Shown: one piece after another, positions 1 to 7,373 of the stretch | How the letters are laid out: every line of letters starts with the position of its first letter | How positions within the stretch are numbered: position 1 is the stretch's first letter | Assembly (NCBI GenBank): GCA_030605245.1 | Contig: JAUWIS010000014.1 | Span: forward strand, 1-11,176 | Direction: 5' to 3' | DNA length: 11,176 nucleotides | DNA from: Methanobacteriota archaeon | Lineage (GTDB): Archaea; Thermoplasmatota; JASEFT01; JAUWIS01 | Notes under the pieces: generated by a model | The model's database searches: none | Told to the model about the DNA's origin: nothing | What the model saw: the letters and a program-made list of their open reading frames with translations, nothing else | Made by a program: the position numbers and the translations under genes

Positions 1-1
1 G

Positions 2-3000
2 CCAACAGGGGATACAGACCCAGAGGCATATTCATACATTGTTGACCAACAATCTCCTAACTCAAATGTAAATACGATATCACCATACTGGTATAACTCA
101 GCATTCACTGTTGTAGCATCAGCATCTGATGATGGTGCCAGCGGTGTGAAAGATGTAGCTCTTTACTACAATTACTCTGCAGACAATGCTACAGGATGGA
201 CTGGATGGAAACTTTATGGAACAAACGACACTGTGTCACCGTATGAATGGGAATTTGATCCTGCAGAGGGAAATGGATACTACAGGCTTTACTCTATAGC
301 AAAAGACAAATCAGATAACACTGAGACTCCACCTGTTGGCCCAGACACATATGCTGGCATGGATACATCAACACCTAATGCACCTGCTAATTTCAGCAGC
401 AACAACGCAACAGACAATGTCTGGTGCAGCAACACCAATCATAATTTCTCATGGGATGAGGTTTCATCATCCCTTTCAGGCATTGAGGCATACTATTACA
501 CAAAAGACGGCAGTGACCCAACAACCTTCTCAGAAAGAACACCAAACCTGTACTTTAACTGGAATGGGGTTACTGATGAAACATACACAGTGAAGGTTAG
601 TGCAAGGAGCAATGCTGGGACAATGGGAAGCATCTCAAGCTTCATTCTCAAGGTTGGAACAGCAAAACCAAAATCATATGTAGTTTCTATTTCACCATAC
701 TGGAACACAACAGGATCTGTTGAAATCACGGTTATTGTAACAGAGGCACCAAGTGGAAAGGAAAATGCAACCCTATGGTACAGGTACAGCCCTAACAACA
801 GTTCATGGGGTGAATGGACATTCTTTTCAACAGACAGCAGTGAACCATACACATTCCCATTCAATATGCCATCTGGTGATGGATACTATGAGTTTTACTC
901 CATAGCAGGTGACCAGGCAGGGAATATTGAGGACCCTCCAGCATCTGCTGATACAGTCTGTGGTTACGATCATACACCGCCGAGCTCATATGTGGTTGAT
1001 TTCTCAACCTACTGGTACCAAATACCTGTTACCGTTGCTGCATCAGCAAGTGACGAGACAAGCGGTGTGAAAAACGTTACACTCTGGTACAGGTATTCTG
1101 ATGATAATTCTGCATGGGGTAGCTGGGTAGAGTATGATGGATGGAGTTTCAACTGGCCAAATGGTTCTGGGCACTACCAGTTTTATTCTATAGCAGCAGA
1201 CAATGTGGGATGGGTTGAAGAAGCACCTTTGACCGCGGATGCTGTCAGCGGGTTTGACAATGCGGTCGCAGAAAGCTCTGCAAACACAATTTCAACATAT
1301 GTACAAAAATCTTCACTATTAACAATTACTGCTACTGCAAGTGATACTGTCAGCGGTTTAGCATGTGTTGAACTATGGTACAGGTACTCCTCTGACAATG
1401 AAACATGGGGTGATTGGATAAACTATGATACTGACACCTCTTCTCCCTGGTCCTGGTCGTTCAACTTCCCAGGCGGCGTTGGATTTTACGAGTTTTACAC
1501 AAGGGCAAAGGATAACGCAACAAACTATGAATCTGCACCTGATGCTAAAGACACAATGTGTCAGTATTCACCTGGTACTACCGCATCTTCATCTGTACGC
1601 ACTATTTCACCGTACTGGCAGACAGGTTCACCATTAACTATTAATGCAACTGGGAGTGTGAACGCAGATACTGTTGAACTATGGTACAGGTATTCTTCTG
1701 ACAATGAAACATGGGGTGATTGGATAAACTATGATACTGACACCTCTTCTCCCTGGTCCTGGTCGTTCAACTTCCCGAATGGTACAGGGTATTATGAGTT
1801 TTACAGCAGAGCATTTAACATTACAGGTGGTGGCTGGGAAAATGCACTTGAGTATGCGGATGCTGTTTGCGGATACGATTTCACAGCACCTGCAAGTTCT
1901 GCTGGTCCTGTTTCACCATACTGGCAGAAAGATTCACCATTAACAGTTACCGCTACCGCAGATGATACTGTCAGCGGTTTAGCATGTGTTGAACTATGGT
2001 ACAGGTACTCCCCTGACAATAGCAGTTGGGGTGACTGGACAAACTATGATACTGACACATCATCTCCCTGGTCCTGGTCATTCAACTTCCAAGGCGGTGA
2101 TGGTTATTATGAGTTTTACACAAGAGCAACTGATAACGCAACAAACTATGAAAGTGAACCTGCTGTTAGGGATGCGTTATGCGGATATGATTCAACACCA
2201 CCAAGCACAAACATACAGGTTGTTTTAGGAACCCTGGGAACAAACAGCTGGTGGTTTTCAAATGTAACAGTGAATTTAACAGCAAGCGACGGGTCAAGTG
2301 GGGTTTCAAATATTGAGTGCTACATAATACCTCTCATTTATTCTTGGACAGCGTATGAGGGAAACATCACATTATCTGATGAGGGGATATATATCATATC
2401 CTACAGAGCAAAGGACAACGCAGGCAATGTCGAGGTGGCAAACTCTACAGAAATAAGGATTGATAAAACTGTTCCAACACCCTCATTGCTTTCACCTGCC
2501 AATGACACATGGAGGAACAGCAGCAGTGTTAAGTTCATCTGGGAAGCCTTTGATGAGCTTTCAGGACTGAACAGTACATACACCTTGCAGATAGCAAACG
2601 ATGCCAGTTTCACGGATTTAGTTTTCAATGTTTCTGTTTCAGGCAGCACCCAGAATAATGTTTCAAGTAATCACACCCTTGTTCTGGATGATGGGATATA
2701 TTACTGGAGGATATTATGCTGTGATAATGCGAGTTTATCAGGATATTCTGAATACTGGATAATAAAGGTTGACACAACACCACCAGCTGCACCATCACTT
2801 ATGTACCCAGCAAATAATGACGTTTTAACAGAGGAAGGGGGAAGCACACCAGAGTTTGAGTGGACAGTAATAACAGATTTTTCAGGTGTAAACTACACAA
2901 TAGAGGTCTACAATGAAACCCATGTTTTATGGCACACTGAAACCACAGCAGTAAATGAATCACAACTATCAGTATCACTTCCAGACAATGATTACTACTG

Positions 3001-6000
3001 GAGGGTGAGAGCAGTTGACAATGCAGGAAACATTGGGGAATGGTCAGAAGTATGGAATGTTACCATTGCTACAGGCTCAGTCACTATTACACTTTTTGAA
3101 ATAAATAGTGGGGGTATTTACACAACCTCTCCCATAGTAACGCTTACCATAATCGCGGATGAATATGCAAATTTGATGTGCTTCTCTAATGATGGTGTGC
3201 ATTGGAGTGGGTGGGAAACGTACAAGGAATCAGATACTTGGGATGTAACAAACATTAACTGGGGCGGCATCGATGTTGATGGGTTAAAAACAGTTTCTGT
3301 GAGATGCACTCAAACAATAGGTGGGATAAATAGTACAAAAACCAGTACAGTAACACTGGACAGAATACCACCAACAGCATCCTTGCTCTTCCCAGAAAAC
3401 AATGTTTGGATGAACACTGACTCTATAGAATTTACATGGAAGGCGTTTGATACAACATCTGGTTTGAATGATGCATACATTCTGCAGGTGGCAAATGATA
3501 CTGGTTTCACAGATCTGGTTTTCAATAAATCTGTTTCCGGTAACACTTTGAATAATCTTTCAAGTAATCACACACTTGACCTGAGTGATGGAATCTACTA
3601 CTGGAGGATACTATGCTGGGACAACGCAGGTTTATCAGATTATTCTGAGCACTGGATAATAAAGATTGACACAACGCCACCAGGTAAACCTGTTCCGGTT
3701 TCACCAGCCAATAATACAGTTGTAGAGCAAAATGAAACAACATTTACATGGGAGAACAGCAATGATTTCTCAGGCTCGGGTGTAGCATTTTATGAGCTGC
3801 AGGTGGATGACACAAAATATATCACAACAGAATGCACGTTTACATTAATCCTCACTGACAGGACATGGTACTGGAGGGTGAGAGCAGTTGACAATGCAAC
3901 AAACACTGGTAACTGGTCCAATGTTTGGAGCTTCACTGTTGACACAGGAGGACCCAGGAATATATTATTCCTAATCAATGGTGACGCTAATGAGACAAGC
4001 AATGAACAGGTATATCTTAACATATATGCGGAGAGGACAACAGAGATATGCTTCCGCAACGATGGTTCTAATTGGAGTGAATGGGAAGAATATAAAATGT
4101 ATAAGAAATGGAGTCTGACAAATGTATCTGAGGGTGAAGGACTTTACAGGACTGTTTACCTAAAATGCAGATACGGACAGAAGGTATCCATTCCTGTTAG
4201 CGACACAATATTTGTCAACAAACAACCACCTCTTGCTGATGTGACTGATGAGCCCTGCCTGATAAATGTACCATGGTTTGTGCTTCACTGGGAAACAGAG
4301 CTCCCTGCACTGGTTGAGCACTATGAGACCAGCAAAGATTTCATTAACTGGGAAAATGTTGGTAAAGACACAGTGTACCATTTCACAAATTTGACCCAAG
4401 GTCCCAACATGCTTTATGTAAGGGCTTGGAACAAAACAACAGGCTATGGTGGTGTGTCGTCACTTTCTGTGGTTGTTGACACACTCCCACCAGTGAATCT
4501 TTCCATAACAACAGATGAGTACGTAAACTCAACAGAGATAATGTTAACATTGTATGCAGAGGATAACAGGTCAATCACAGATTTTGTGTCAAACATTTAC
4601 ATGATGAGGTTCAGTAATGACGGTACTACTTGGGGTGAATGGGAAGAATACAACACAACGAAAACATGGAACATAACAATGTATGGCGGCATGGATGTTG
4701 ATGGATCAAAAACCATCTATTTTGACATCATGGACTTTGTTGGCAACACAGCCAGAGAAAGTACAGCAACAACCTTGGACAGAGCATCCCCAGTCAATCT
4801 GAGCATTAAAATATTTGAAGGGGAATACACCAACTCAACCTTAGTTACTTTAATATTAAATGGAAGTGACCCTGGGATTGGCTCGGGGGTATGGAAAATG
4901 TCGTTCTCTGAAAATGGAGTAAACTGGACAGGCTGGACGGATTACATAGAAGATTACACCTACAGTTTGGTTGACACTGAGGATGGAAGTAAAATAATCT
5001 TTTTCAGGGTTAAGGATTACGCTAATAATATTGCAGAGCCAGTGAACAGTTCAACAATTCTGGATTTAACAAATCCTGAGTTTATCAGTTTAGTTCAAAC
5101 GCCTCTTAACTTAACTGAGGATACAGCCTACTTTAATATAACAATTACAATTGCTGAAGACAACCTGGGCATAATCATACCGGTTTTGGTTTATAGAATT
5201 GGCAATGAAACTGAGGAGTTTCAGATGATGTTACTTACCGGGAAAACATTCTATCTGAACCTCATAGAAATAGACTTCAACGCATCGCAAAGTAAAACCA
5301 TATACTATAGAATCCGATGCTCTGACCTTGCTGGCAATATCAACATTAGCTTAGAGTTTCCAGAGTATATTGAGTCATTACCAGATGTTCCTGAGCTACA
5401 AAGTCCTTCTGACTCTGAGATTATAGGCTCAAGTACAACCCTAAAATGGGATAAGAATATTACAGAGCCAGGCTGGTATTCTGTGGAGTACAGGGTAGTG
5501 GTATATTATGAAACTGGGATGACTGTGGAGGTCTTTAACGAAACTGTAAGCGTTCCTGAAGTTCTCGTATCTGGTCTGAATCATAATATAACATATTACT
5601 GGCGGGTGAAAGCTGTAAATGGTAGTGCTGAAGGTAAATGGTCCCAAACATGGGAGTTCACAGTCAAACTTCCTGATTTGTCAGTTGCTCAGATATCATT
5701 TGAGCCTTCAGATACAATACCTGTGGAGACAACCGTGCTGATAAATGTTATCATAAATAATATTGGGGAAAATGATGCAGAGAATTTTTCAGTGTCGTTC
5801 TACAAAGGTCATCCAGATGAGATTGGGTCTACATGGATTGATACCATCACAGGACTATGTGTTGGAAAGGGAGAGAATGTGACAGTACCTTACTCCATTT
5901 ATCAATCAAGCCCTGAGGAGTTTTCAATATGGGTATGGGTAGACTCTGATAGTAGAATAGTTGAAATAAGTGAGGATAACAATCTTCTATCTGGCATGGT

Positions 6001-7270
6001 GCATTTTGTATCACCCCTTGATGTTGTACCAACAAACATTACATTTTCAGTAAACGGGGCTGAGCCTTCATATATATTTGAGGATGATGACGTCACTATA
6101 ACTGCTGAAATAAATAACCCTGGTGGTGATATAAAAATCCCATTCTGGGTAGAGTTCTGGTTTGGTGATTTTGAAAACAACACATTCAACGGCAGTTTAA
6201 TAGGAAAGGGTAAGGTTGAAGAAATATTAACCGGTAAAACAGGGAGCGCTTCTATTATTTGGGATGCAGAAGTCGGTGATTACAAAATCTGGGTGTTTCT
6301 GAATACAACAAATCTTCCTAATGAAAAAATTGAGAATAACTGGTTTAACAAAACATTTAGGGTTCTTCCTTCAACAGCAGTAACACTTTATGCGTCTTTG
6401 TCCCTGCTTACTACTGACCCATCCGGCACAGTATCCTATGCTATCACTATAGAAAACATTGGGCAGGTTAGCGATACATACAATCTTACTGTTGAAGATT
6501 TACCATCAGACTGGGATTACTCATTCATTTACAATGGTAATGAAATAGAAAAGGTTACACTTGAGGCAGGGGAAACAATTGAAATTCTACTTAAGGTTAA
6601 AAGCTCTGATAAACCTGGAACATATCATTTCAAAGTTGTTGCATCCTCTGTAAAAGACCCAAGAGCTGTTTATGAGACAGAACTCACAGCAAAAATAAAA
6701 GAGCCATTCTCATGGTATCTGGTTATTATCGCATCTATCGCAGCCGCTATTATCCTTGTTGTAGGTTTGATGGTGAAAAAAGGCGTTCTTGTTGTCAAAG
6801 CAAAGCCAGTGGTAAAGGTTGAATCAGGGTACAACTATCTAATAAAAGGTACTGATGTTAGAAAATCCTATGCTGTGTTCATGCAGCTAATGAAAAAGAC
6901 TCCCGGGCTTTGTATCACAAGTACACATCCGCGTAAGAGAAGGGATGAATACAAGTTGAGTTGTCCTGTTTACTGGTTGACGGATGTTACAAAAACTGAT
7001 GAAAAAACACTGCATCCCGAGCGCCTTGATTTTGAGCTTTTTAAAACAGTGAATGATTTTGTAACAGAAAAACATGGTGTAATCATGCTTGATGGTATTG
7101 AGTATCTTGTGCATGTCAATGGTTTTGAGAGGGCAATGGATTTCATTGATTCAATAAGGGATGCAATATCAACACATAATGGGACCCTTGTTGTTCCTAC
7201 AACCCCCTCTGTTTTTAAAGAAGAAGAACTCGGTATGCTTGAGAAGCGATTTGACAGGATATTTGCATAA
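2..7270 (+). CDS. Giant multi-domain surface protein with C-terminal TM helix and DUF835 domain (5'-partial)
   Basis: The frame is open from the first bases of the window, so the N-terminus (and presumably a signal peptide) lies upstream. The first possible start inside the window, GTG at 146, encodes the Val of a repeat motif (SGVKDV, compare SGVKNV at about 1060) and is not the real start. Domains in order: six WYRYS-type beta-sandwich repeats with one divergent module between the first two (about 56-2203), an OmpL47/Ig-like module (2204-2476), alternating FN3-like and SNDGxxW modules (2477-5668), two CARDB-like domains (5672-6370), a NEW3-like domain (6371-6700), one membrane helix (6713-6775) and DUF835 (about 6821-7267). 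N-x-S/T sequons are very frequent and lysines follow the helix, so I infer a glycosylated extracellular stalk with a cytoplasmic C-terminus. Role inferred: adhesin, S-layer-associated or receptor-like protein. The ligand is unknown. The gene ends in an oligo-T tract and looks monocistronic at its 3' side. Confidence 0.93.
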   Translation, partial: PTGDTDPEAYSYIVDQQSPNSNVNTISPYWYNSAFTVVASASDDGASGVKDVALYYNYSADNATGWTGWKLYGTNDTVSPYEWEFDPAEGNGYYRLYSIAKDKSDNTETPPVGPDTYAGMDTSTPNAPANFSSNNATDNVWCSNTNHNFSWDEVSSSLSGIEAYYYTKDGSDPTTFSERTPNLYFNWNGVTDETYTVKVSARSNAGTMGSISSFILKVGTAKPKSYVVSISPYWNTTGSVEITVIVTEAPSGKENATLWYRYSPNNSSWGEWTFFSTDSSEPYTFPFNMPSGDGYYEFYSIAGDQAGNIEDPPASADTVCGYDHTPPSSYVVDFSTYWYQIPVTVAASASDETSGVKNVTLWYRYSDDNSAWGSWVEYDGWSFNWPNGSGHYQFYSIAADNVGWVEEAPLTADAVSGFDNAVAESSANTISTYVQKSSLLTITATASDTVSGLACVELWYRYSSDNETWGDWINYDTDTSSPWSWSFNFPGGVGFYEFYTRAKDNATNYESAPDAKDTMCQYSPGTTASSSVRTISPYWQTGSPLTINATGSVNADTVELWYRYSSDNETWGDWINYDTDTSSPWSWSFNFPNGTGYYEFYSRAFNITGGGWENALEYADAVCGYDFTAPASSAGPVSPYWQKDSPLTVTATADDTVSGLACVELWYRYSPDNSSWGDWTNYDTDTSSPWSWSFNFQGGDGYYEFYTRATDNATNYESEPAVRDALCGYDSTPPSTNIQVVLGTLGTNSWWFSNVTVNLTASDGSSGVSNIECYIIPLIYSWTAYEGNITLSDEGIYIISYRAKDNAGNVEVANSTEIRIDKTVPTPSLLSPANDTWRNSSSVKFIWEAFDELSGLNSTYTLQIANDASFTDLVFNVSVSGSTQNNVSSNHTLVLDDGIYYWRILCCDNASLSGYSEYWIIKVDTTPPAAPSLMYPANNDVLTEEGGSTPEFEWTVITDFSGVNYTIEVYNETHVLWHTETTAVNESQLSVSLPDNDYYWRVRAVDNAGNIGEWSEVWNVTIATGSVTITLFEINSGGIYTTSPIVTLTIIADEYANLMCFSNDGVHWSGWETYKESDTWDVTNINWGGIDVDGLKTVSVRCTQTIGGINSTKTSTVTLDRIPPTASLLFPENNVWMNTDSIEFTWKAFDTTSGLNDAYILQVANDTGFTDLVFNKSVSGNTLNNLSSNHTLDLSDGIYYWRILCWDNAGLSDYSEHWIIKIDTTPPGKPVPVSPANNTVVEQNETTFTWENSNDFSGSGVAFYELQVDDTKYITTECTFTLILTDRTWYWRVRAVDNATNTGNWSNVWSFTVDTGGPRNILFLINGDANETSNEQVYLNIYAERTTEICFRNDGSNWSEWEEYKMYKKWSLTNVSEGEGLYRTVYLKCRYGQKVSIPVSDTIFVNKQPPLADVTDEPCLINVPWFVLHWETELPALVEHYETSKDFINWENVGKDTVYHFTNLTQGPNMLYVRAWNKTTGYGGVSSLSVVVDTLPPVNLSITTDEYVNSTEIMLTLYAEDNRSITDFVSNIYMMRFSNDGTTWGEWEEYNTTKTWNITMYGGMDVDGSKTIYFDIMDFVGNTARESTATTLDRASPVNLSIKIFEGEYTNSTLVTLILNGSDPGIGSGVWKMSFSENGVNWTGWTDYIEDYTYSLVDTEDGSKIIFFRVKDYANNIAEPVNSSTILDLTNPEFISLVQTPLNLTEDTAYFNITITIAEDNLGIIIPVLVYRIGNETEEFQMMLLTGKTFYLNLIEIDFNASQSKTIYYRIRCSDLAGNINISLEFPEYIESLPDVPELQSPSDSEIIGSSTTLKWDKNITEPGWYSVEYRVVVYYETGMTVEVFNETVSVPEVLVSGLNHNITYYWRVKAVNGSAEGKWSQTWEFTVKLPDLSVAQISFEPSDTIPVETTVLINVIINNIGENDAENFSVSFYKGHPDEIGSTWIDTITGLCVGKGENVTVPYSIYQSSPEEFSIWVWVDSDSRIVEISEDNNLLSGMVHFVSPLDVVPTNITFSVNGAEPSYIFEDDDVTITAEINNPGGDIKIPFWVEFWFGDFENNTFNGSLIGKGKVEEILTGKTGSASIIWDAEVGDYKIWVFLNTTNLPNEKIENNWFNKTFRVLPSTAVTLYASLSLLTTDPSGTVSYAITIENIGQVSDTYNLTVEDLPSDWDYSFIYNGNEIEKVTLEAGETIEILLKVKSSDKPGTYHFKVVASSVKDPRAVYETELTAKIKEPFSWYLVIIASIAAAIILVVGLMVKKGVLVVKAKPVVKVESGYNYLIKGTDVRKSYAVFMQLMKKTPGLCITSTHPRKRRDEYKLSCPVYWLTDVTKTDEKTLHPERLDFELFKTVNDFVTEKHGVIMLDGIEYLVHVNGFERAMDFIDSIRDAISTHNGTLVVPTTPSVFKEEELGMLEKRFDRIFA
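56..376 (+). repeat. WYRYS-type beta-sandwich repeat, first visible copy
   Basis: This is the most divergent copy of the repeat. It has the same order of landmarks as the later copies: ISPYW, then SGVKDVALYYNYS, a W-x-x-W pair, GYYRLYSIAKD, and an ending D-T-P-type linker. It is followed at 377-673 by a different Ig/FN3-like module (FSWDEV... YTVKVSARS), before the tandem array resumes. Confidence 0.8.
1366..1470 (+). repeat. Near-identical DNA direct repeat, copy A (partner 1672-1776)
   Basis: Positions 1366-1470 and 1672-1776 match over 105 bp with two mismatches (third-base changes at 1387/1693 and 1390/1696). The last 80 bp are identical. The offset is 306 bp, one repeat unit. Flanking parts of the two units differ far more, so this is a patch of recent homogenisation within the array. 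Confidence 0.93.
1672..1776 (+). repeat. Near-identical DNA direct repeat, copy B (partner 1366-1470)
   Basis: This is the second copy of the 105-bp patch, and it encodes the same VELWYRYSSDNETWGDW and SPWSWSFNFP segments. The sequence just upstream (INATGSVNADT) does not resemble the corresponding stretch of the preceding unit. Confidence 0.93.
1963..2011 (+). repeat. 49-bp exact copy of 1342-1390
   Basis: The 49 bases at 1963-2011 are identical to 1342-1390 (offset 621 bp, two repeat units) and encode DTVSGLACVELWYRYS. This patch is shared by the first and third of the last three units, while the 3' patch is shared best by the first and second. The array is therefore a mosaic. Confidence 0.9.
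2204..2476 (+). other. OmpL47/Ig-like beta-sandwich module
   Basis: The segment has the layout of the 'TPPST...W-x-S-N-V-T-V-N-L-T-A-S-D-G-S-S-G-V' Ig-like modules common in secreted proteins. It continues with EGIYIISYRAKDNAGNVE and ends at RIDKTVP. It separates the WYRYS array from the FN3-like region. The family assignment is by pattern only. Confidence 0.6.
2477..4231 (+). repeat. Three-module super-repeat in two copies (FN3a-FN3b-SNDG)
   Basis: Copy 1 spans 2477-3373 and copy 2 spans 3374-4231. Each holds an FN3-like domain of exactly 102 residues (2477-2782 and 3374-3679) with LQ(I/V)AND, FTDLVFN, SSNHTL and DGIYYWRILC. A second FN3-like domain follows (YWRVRAVDNA), then a domain with FSNDG or FRNDG followed by W-x-x-W. 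A 30-bp exact match (2996-3025 and 3869-3898) inside the second FN3 confirms that the duplication is also visible at DNA level. Confidence 0.85.
4492..5075 (+). repeat. Two further SNDGxxWxxW modules
   Basis: These modules lie at about 4492-4791 and 4792-5075, each opening with VNLSI and containing FSNDGTTWGEW or FSENGVNWTGW, then an aromatic-rich strand and DGSK(T/I)I. They are related to the third module of the upstream super-repeat (about 3071-3373 and 3940-4231), giving four copies of this type. Between them and the super-repeat, 4232-4491 is another Ig/FN3-like module. Confidence 0.75.
5393..5668 (+). other. FN3-like domain
   Basis: An ELQSPSDSEI opening, a TTLKWDK strand and the terminal YYWRVKAVNG...GKWSQTWEF pattern match the FN3-like domains further upstream. 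A divergent module at about 5076-5392 (ending SLPDVP) precedes it. Confidence 0.65.
5672..6370 (+). other. Two CARDB-like (cell-adhesion-related) domains
   Basis: The first (about 5672-6013) shows the family signature: PDLSVAQISFEP, VNVIINNIGENDAENFSV, and VDSDSRIVEISEDNN at its end. The second (about 6014-6370) runs LDVVPTNITF, ITAEINNPGG, VEFWFGD and ends KIENNWFNKTF. CARDB domains are beta-sandwich adhesion modules of bacterial and archaeal surface proteins. The assignment is by motif recognition. Confidence 0.8.
6371..6700 (+). other. NEW3-like beta-sandwich domain
   Basis: The segment has the pattern of the NPCBM-associated NEW3 domain: GTVSYAITIENIGQVSDTYN, LPSDWDYSF, LEAGETIEILLKVK and GTYHFKVVASS. 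It is the membrane-proximal module, directly before the transmembrane helix. Confidence 0.65.
6713..6775 (+). other. Transmembrane helix
   Basis: Twenty-one uninterrupted hydrophobic residues (from WYLVII to VGLMV) are followed at once by KKG and more lysines. By the positive-inside rule the C-terminal side is cytoplasmic, which leaves all the Ig/FN3/CARDB modules outside the cell. Confidence 0.9.
6821..7267 (+). other. DUF835 domain (cytoplasmic)
   Basis: About 149 residues match the DUF835 pattern: a GYNYLIKG opening, a conserved GLCITSTHPRK strand, SCPVYWLTDV, LHPERLDFE, the diagnostic VIMLDGIEYLV and a C-terminal LVVPTTPS plus LEKRFDRIF. The family is mainly archaeal and of unknown biochemical function. 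It is often found in predicted signalling proteins. The hydrophobic strand ending in LDG resembles a Walker-B-like strand, but I see no Walker A motif. Confidence 0.85.
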
Positions 7271-7281
7271 CTTTTTCTTTT
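7271..7281 (+). terminator. Oligo-T terminator after the giant gene
   Basis: The T-rich run CTTTTTCTTTT starts directly after the TAA stop. Archaeal RNA polymerase terminates at oligo-T tracts without needing a stable hairpin. A second T-rich stretch lies at 7342-7354 but also serves as a promoter candidate. Confidence 0.55.
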
Positions 7282-7295
7282 AACATGATGTTAAA
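7279..7295. promoter_or_regulatory. Perfect dyad, operator-like (distal copy)
   Basis: TTTAACATGATGTTAAA is an 8+1+8 perfect inverted repeat centred on 7287. It lies within a 15-bp direct repeat (7275-7289 and 7348-7362). As a hairpin it would be weak and AT-rich. Its symmetric form and recurrence fit a protein-binding site better. The regulator is unknown. Confidence 0.5.
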
Positions 7296-7341
7296 GAACT
7301 TTGCTGAAGAATACTACAAATGTCATACCTACTTGGATAAG

Positions 7342-7349
7342 TTTTTATT
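7342..7349 (+). promoter_or_regulatory. TATA-like box (BoxA) of nadA
   Basis: TTTTTATT has its centre about 26 nt upstream of 7371-7374, the spacing expected between an archaeal TATA box and the transcription start. With no clear Shine-Dalgarno sequence before the start codon, this predicts a leaderless nadA mRNA. Confidence 0.5.
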
Positions 7350-7351
7350 CT

Positions 7352-7368
7352 TTTAACATGATATTAGA
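7352..7368. promoter_or_regulatory. Operator-like dyad overlapping the nadA start region (proximal copy)
   Basis: TTTAACATGATATTAGA is the imperfect counterpart of the distal dyad (6 of 8 pairs symmetric), centred on 7360, 73 bp downstream. It lies between the TATA-like box and the nadA start codon, where a bound repressor would block initiation. Confidence 0.5.
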
Positions 7369-7373
7369 AAGTG

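Larger units (their letters stand above)
674..2203 (+). repeat. Tandem array of five ~103-residue WYRYS repeats
   Basis: Five head-to-tail copies lie at about 674-982, 983-1267, 1268-1582, 1583-1891 and 1892-2203. Each runs ISPYW, a TVTATASD strand, SG(V/L)..V-LWYRYS, a W-G-x-W pair, WSWSFNFP, GYYEFYSRA.D and closes with D-A-V-C-G-Y-D-x-T-x-P. The spacing and the alternating hydrophobic and aromatic residues suggest an Ig/FN3-like beta-sandwich, which is inference. Copies 4 and 6 of the full set (1268 and 1892) have a Cys before VELWYRYS as well as the Cys of CGYD or CQYS, which could form a disulfide. The last three copies are nearly identical at DNA level in patches. Confidence 0.9.

Noticed and set aside
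146..148. Start codon of the giant protein at GTG 146
   Set aside because: The frame is open back to position 2 and this GTG encodes the Val of a conserved repeat motif (SGVKDV). The true start lies outside the window.
496..864. 122-codon minus-strand frame within the giant gene
   Set aside because: It is antisense to well-conserved repeat motifs and has no promoter or domain of its own.
674..2203. CRISPR-like or satellite repeat array
   Set aside because: The unit is about 306 bp, in frame, with coding-type divergence. It encodes protein domains and has no spacers.
7279..7295. Intrinsic hairpin terminator
   Set aside because: The dyad has a one-base centre and only A-T-rich pairs, so it would make a weak hairpin. 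The oligo-T tract alone is a better archaeal terminator, and the dyad recurs before nadA like an operator.
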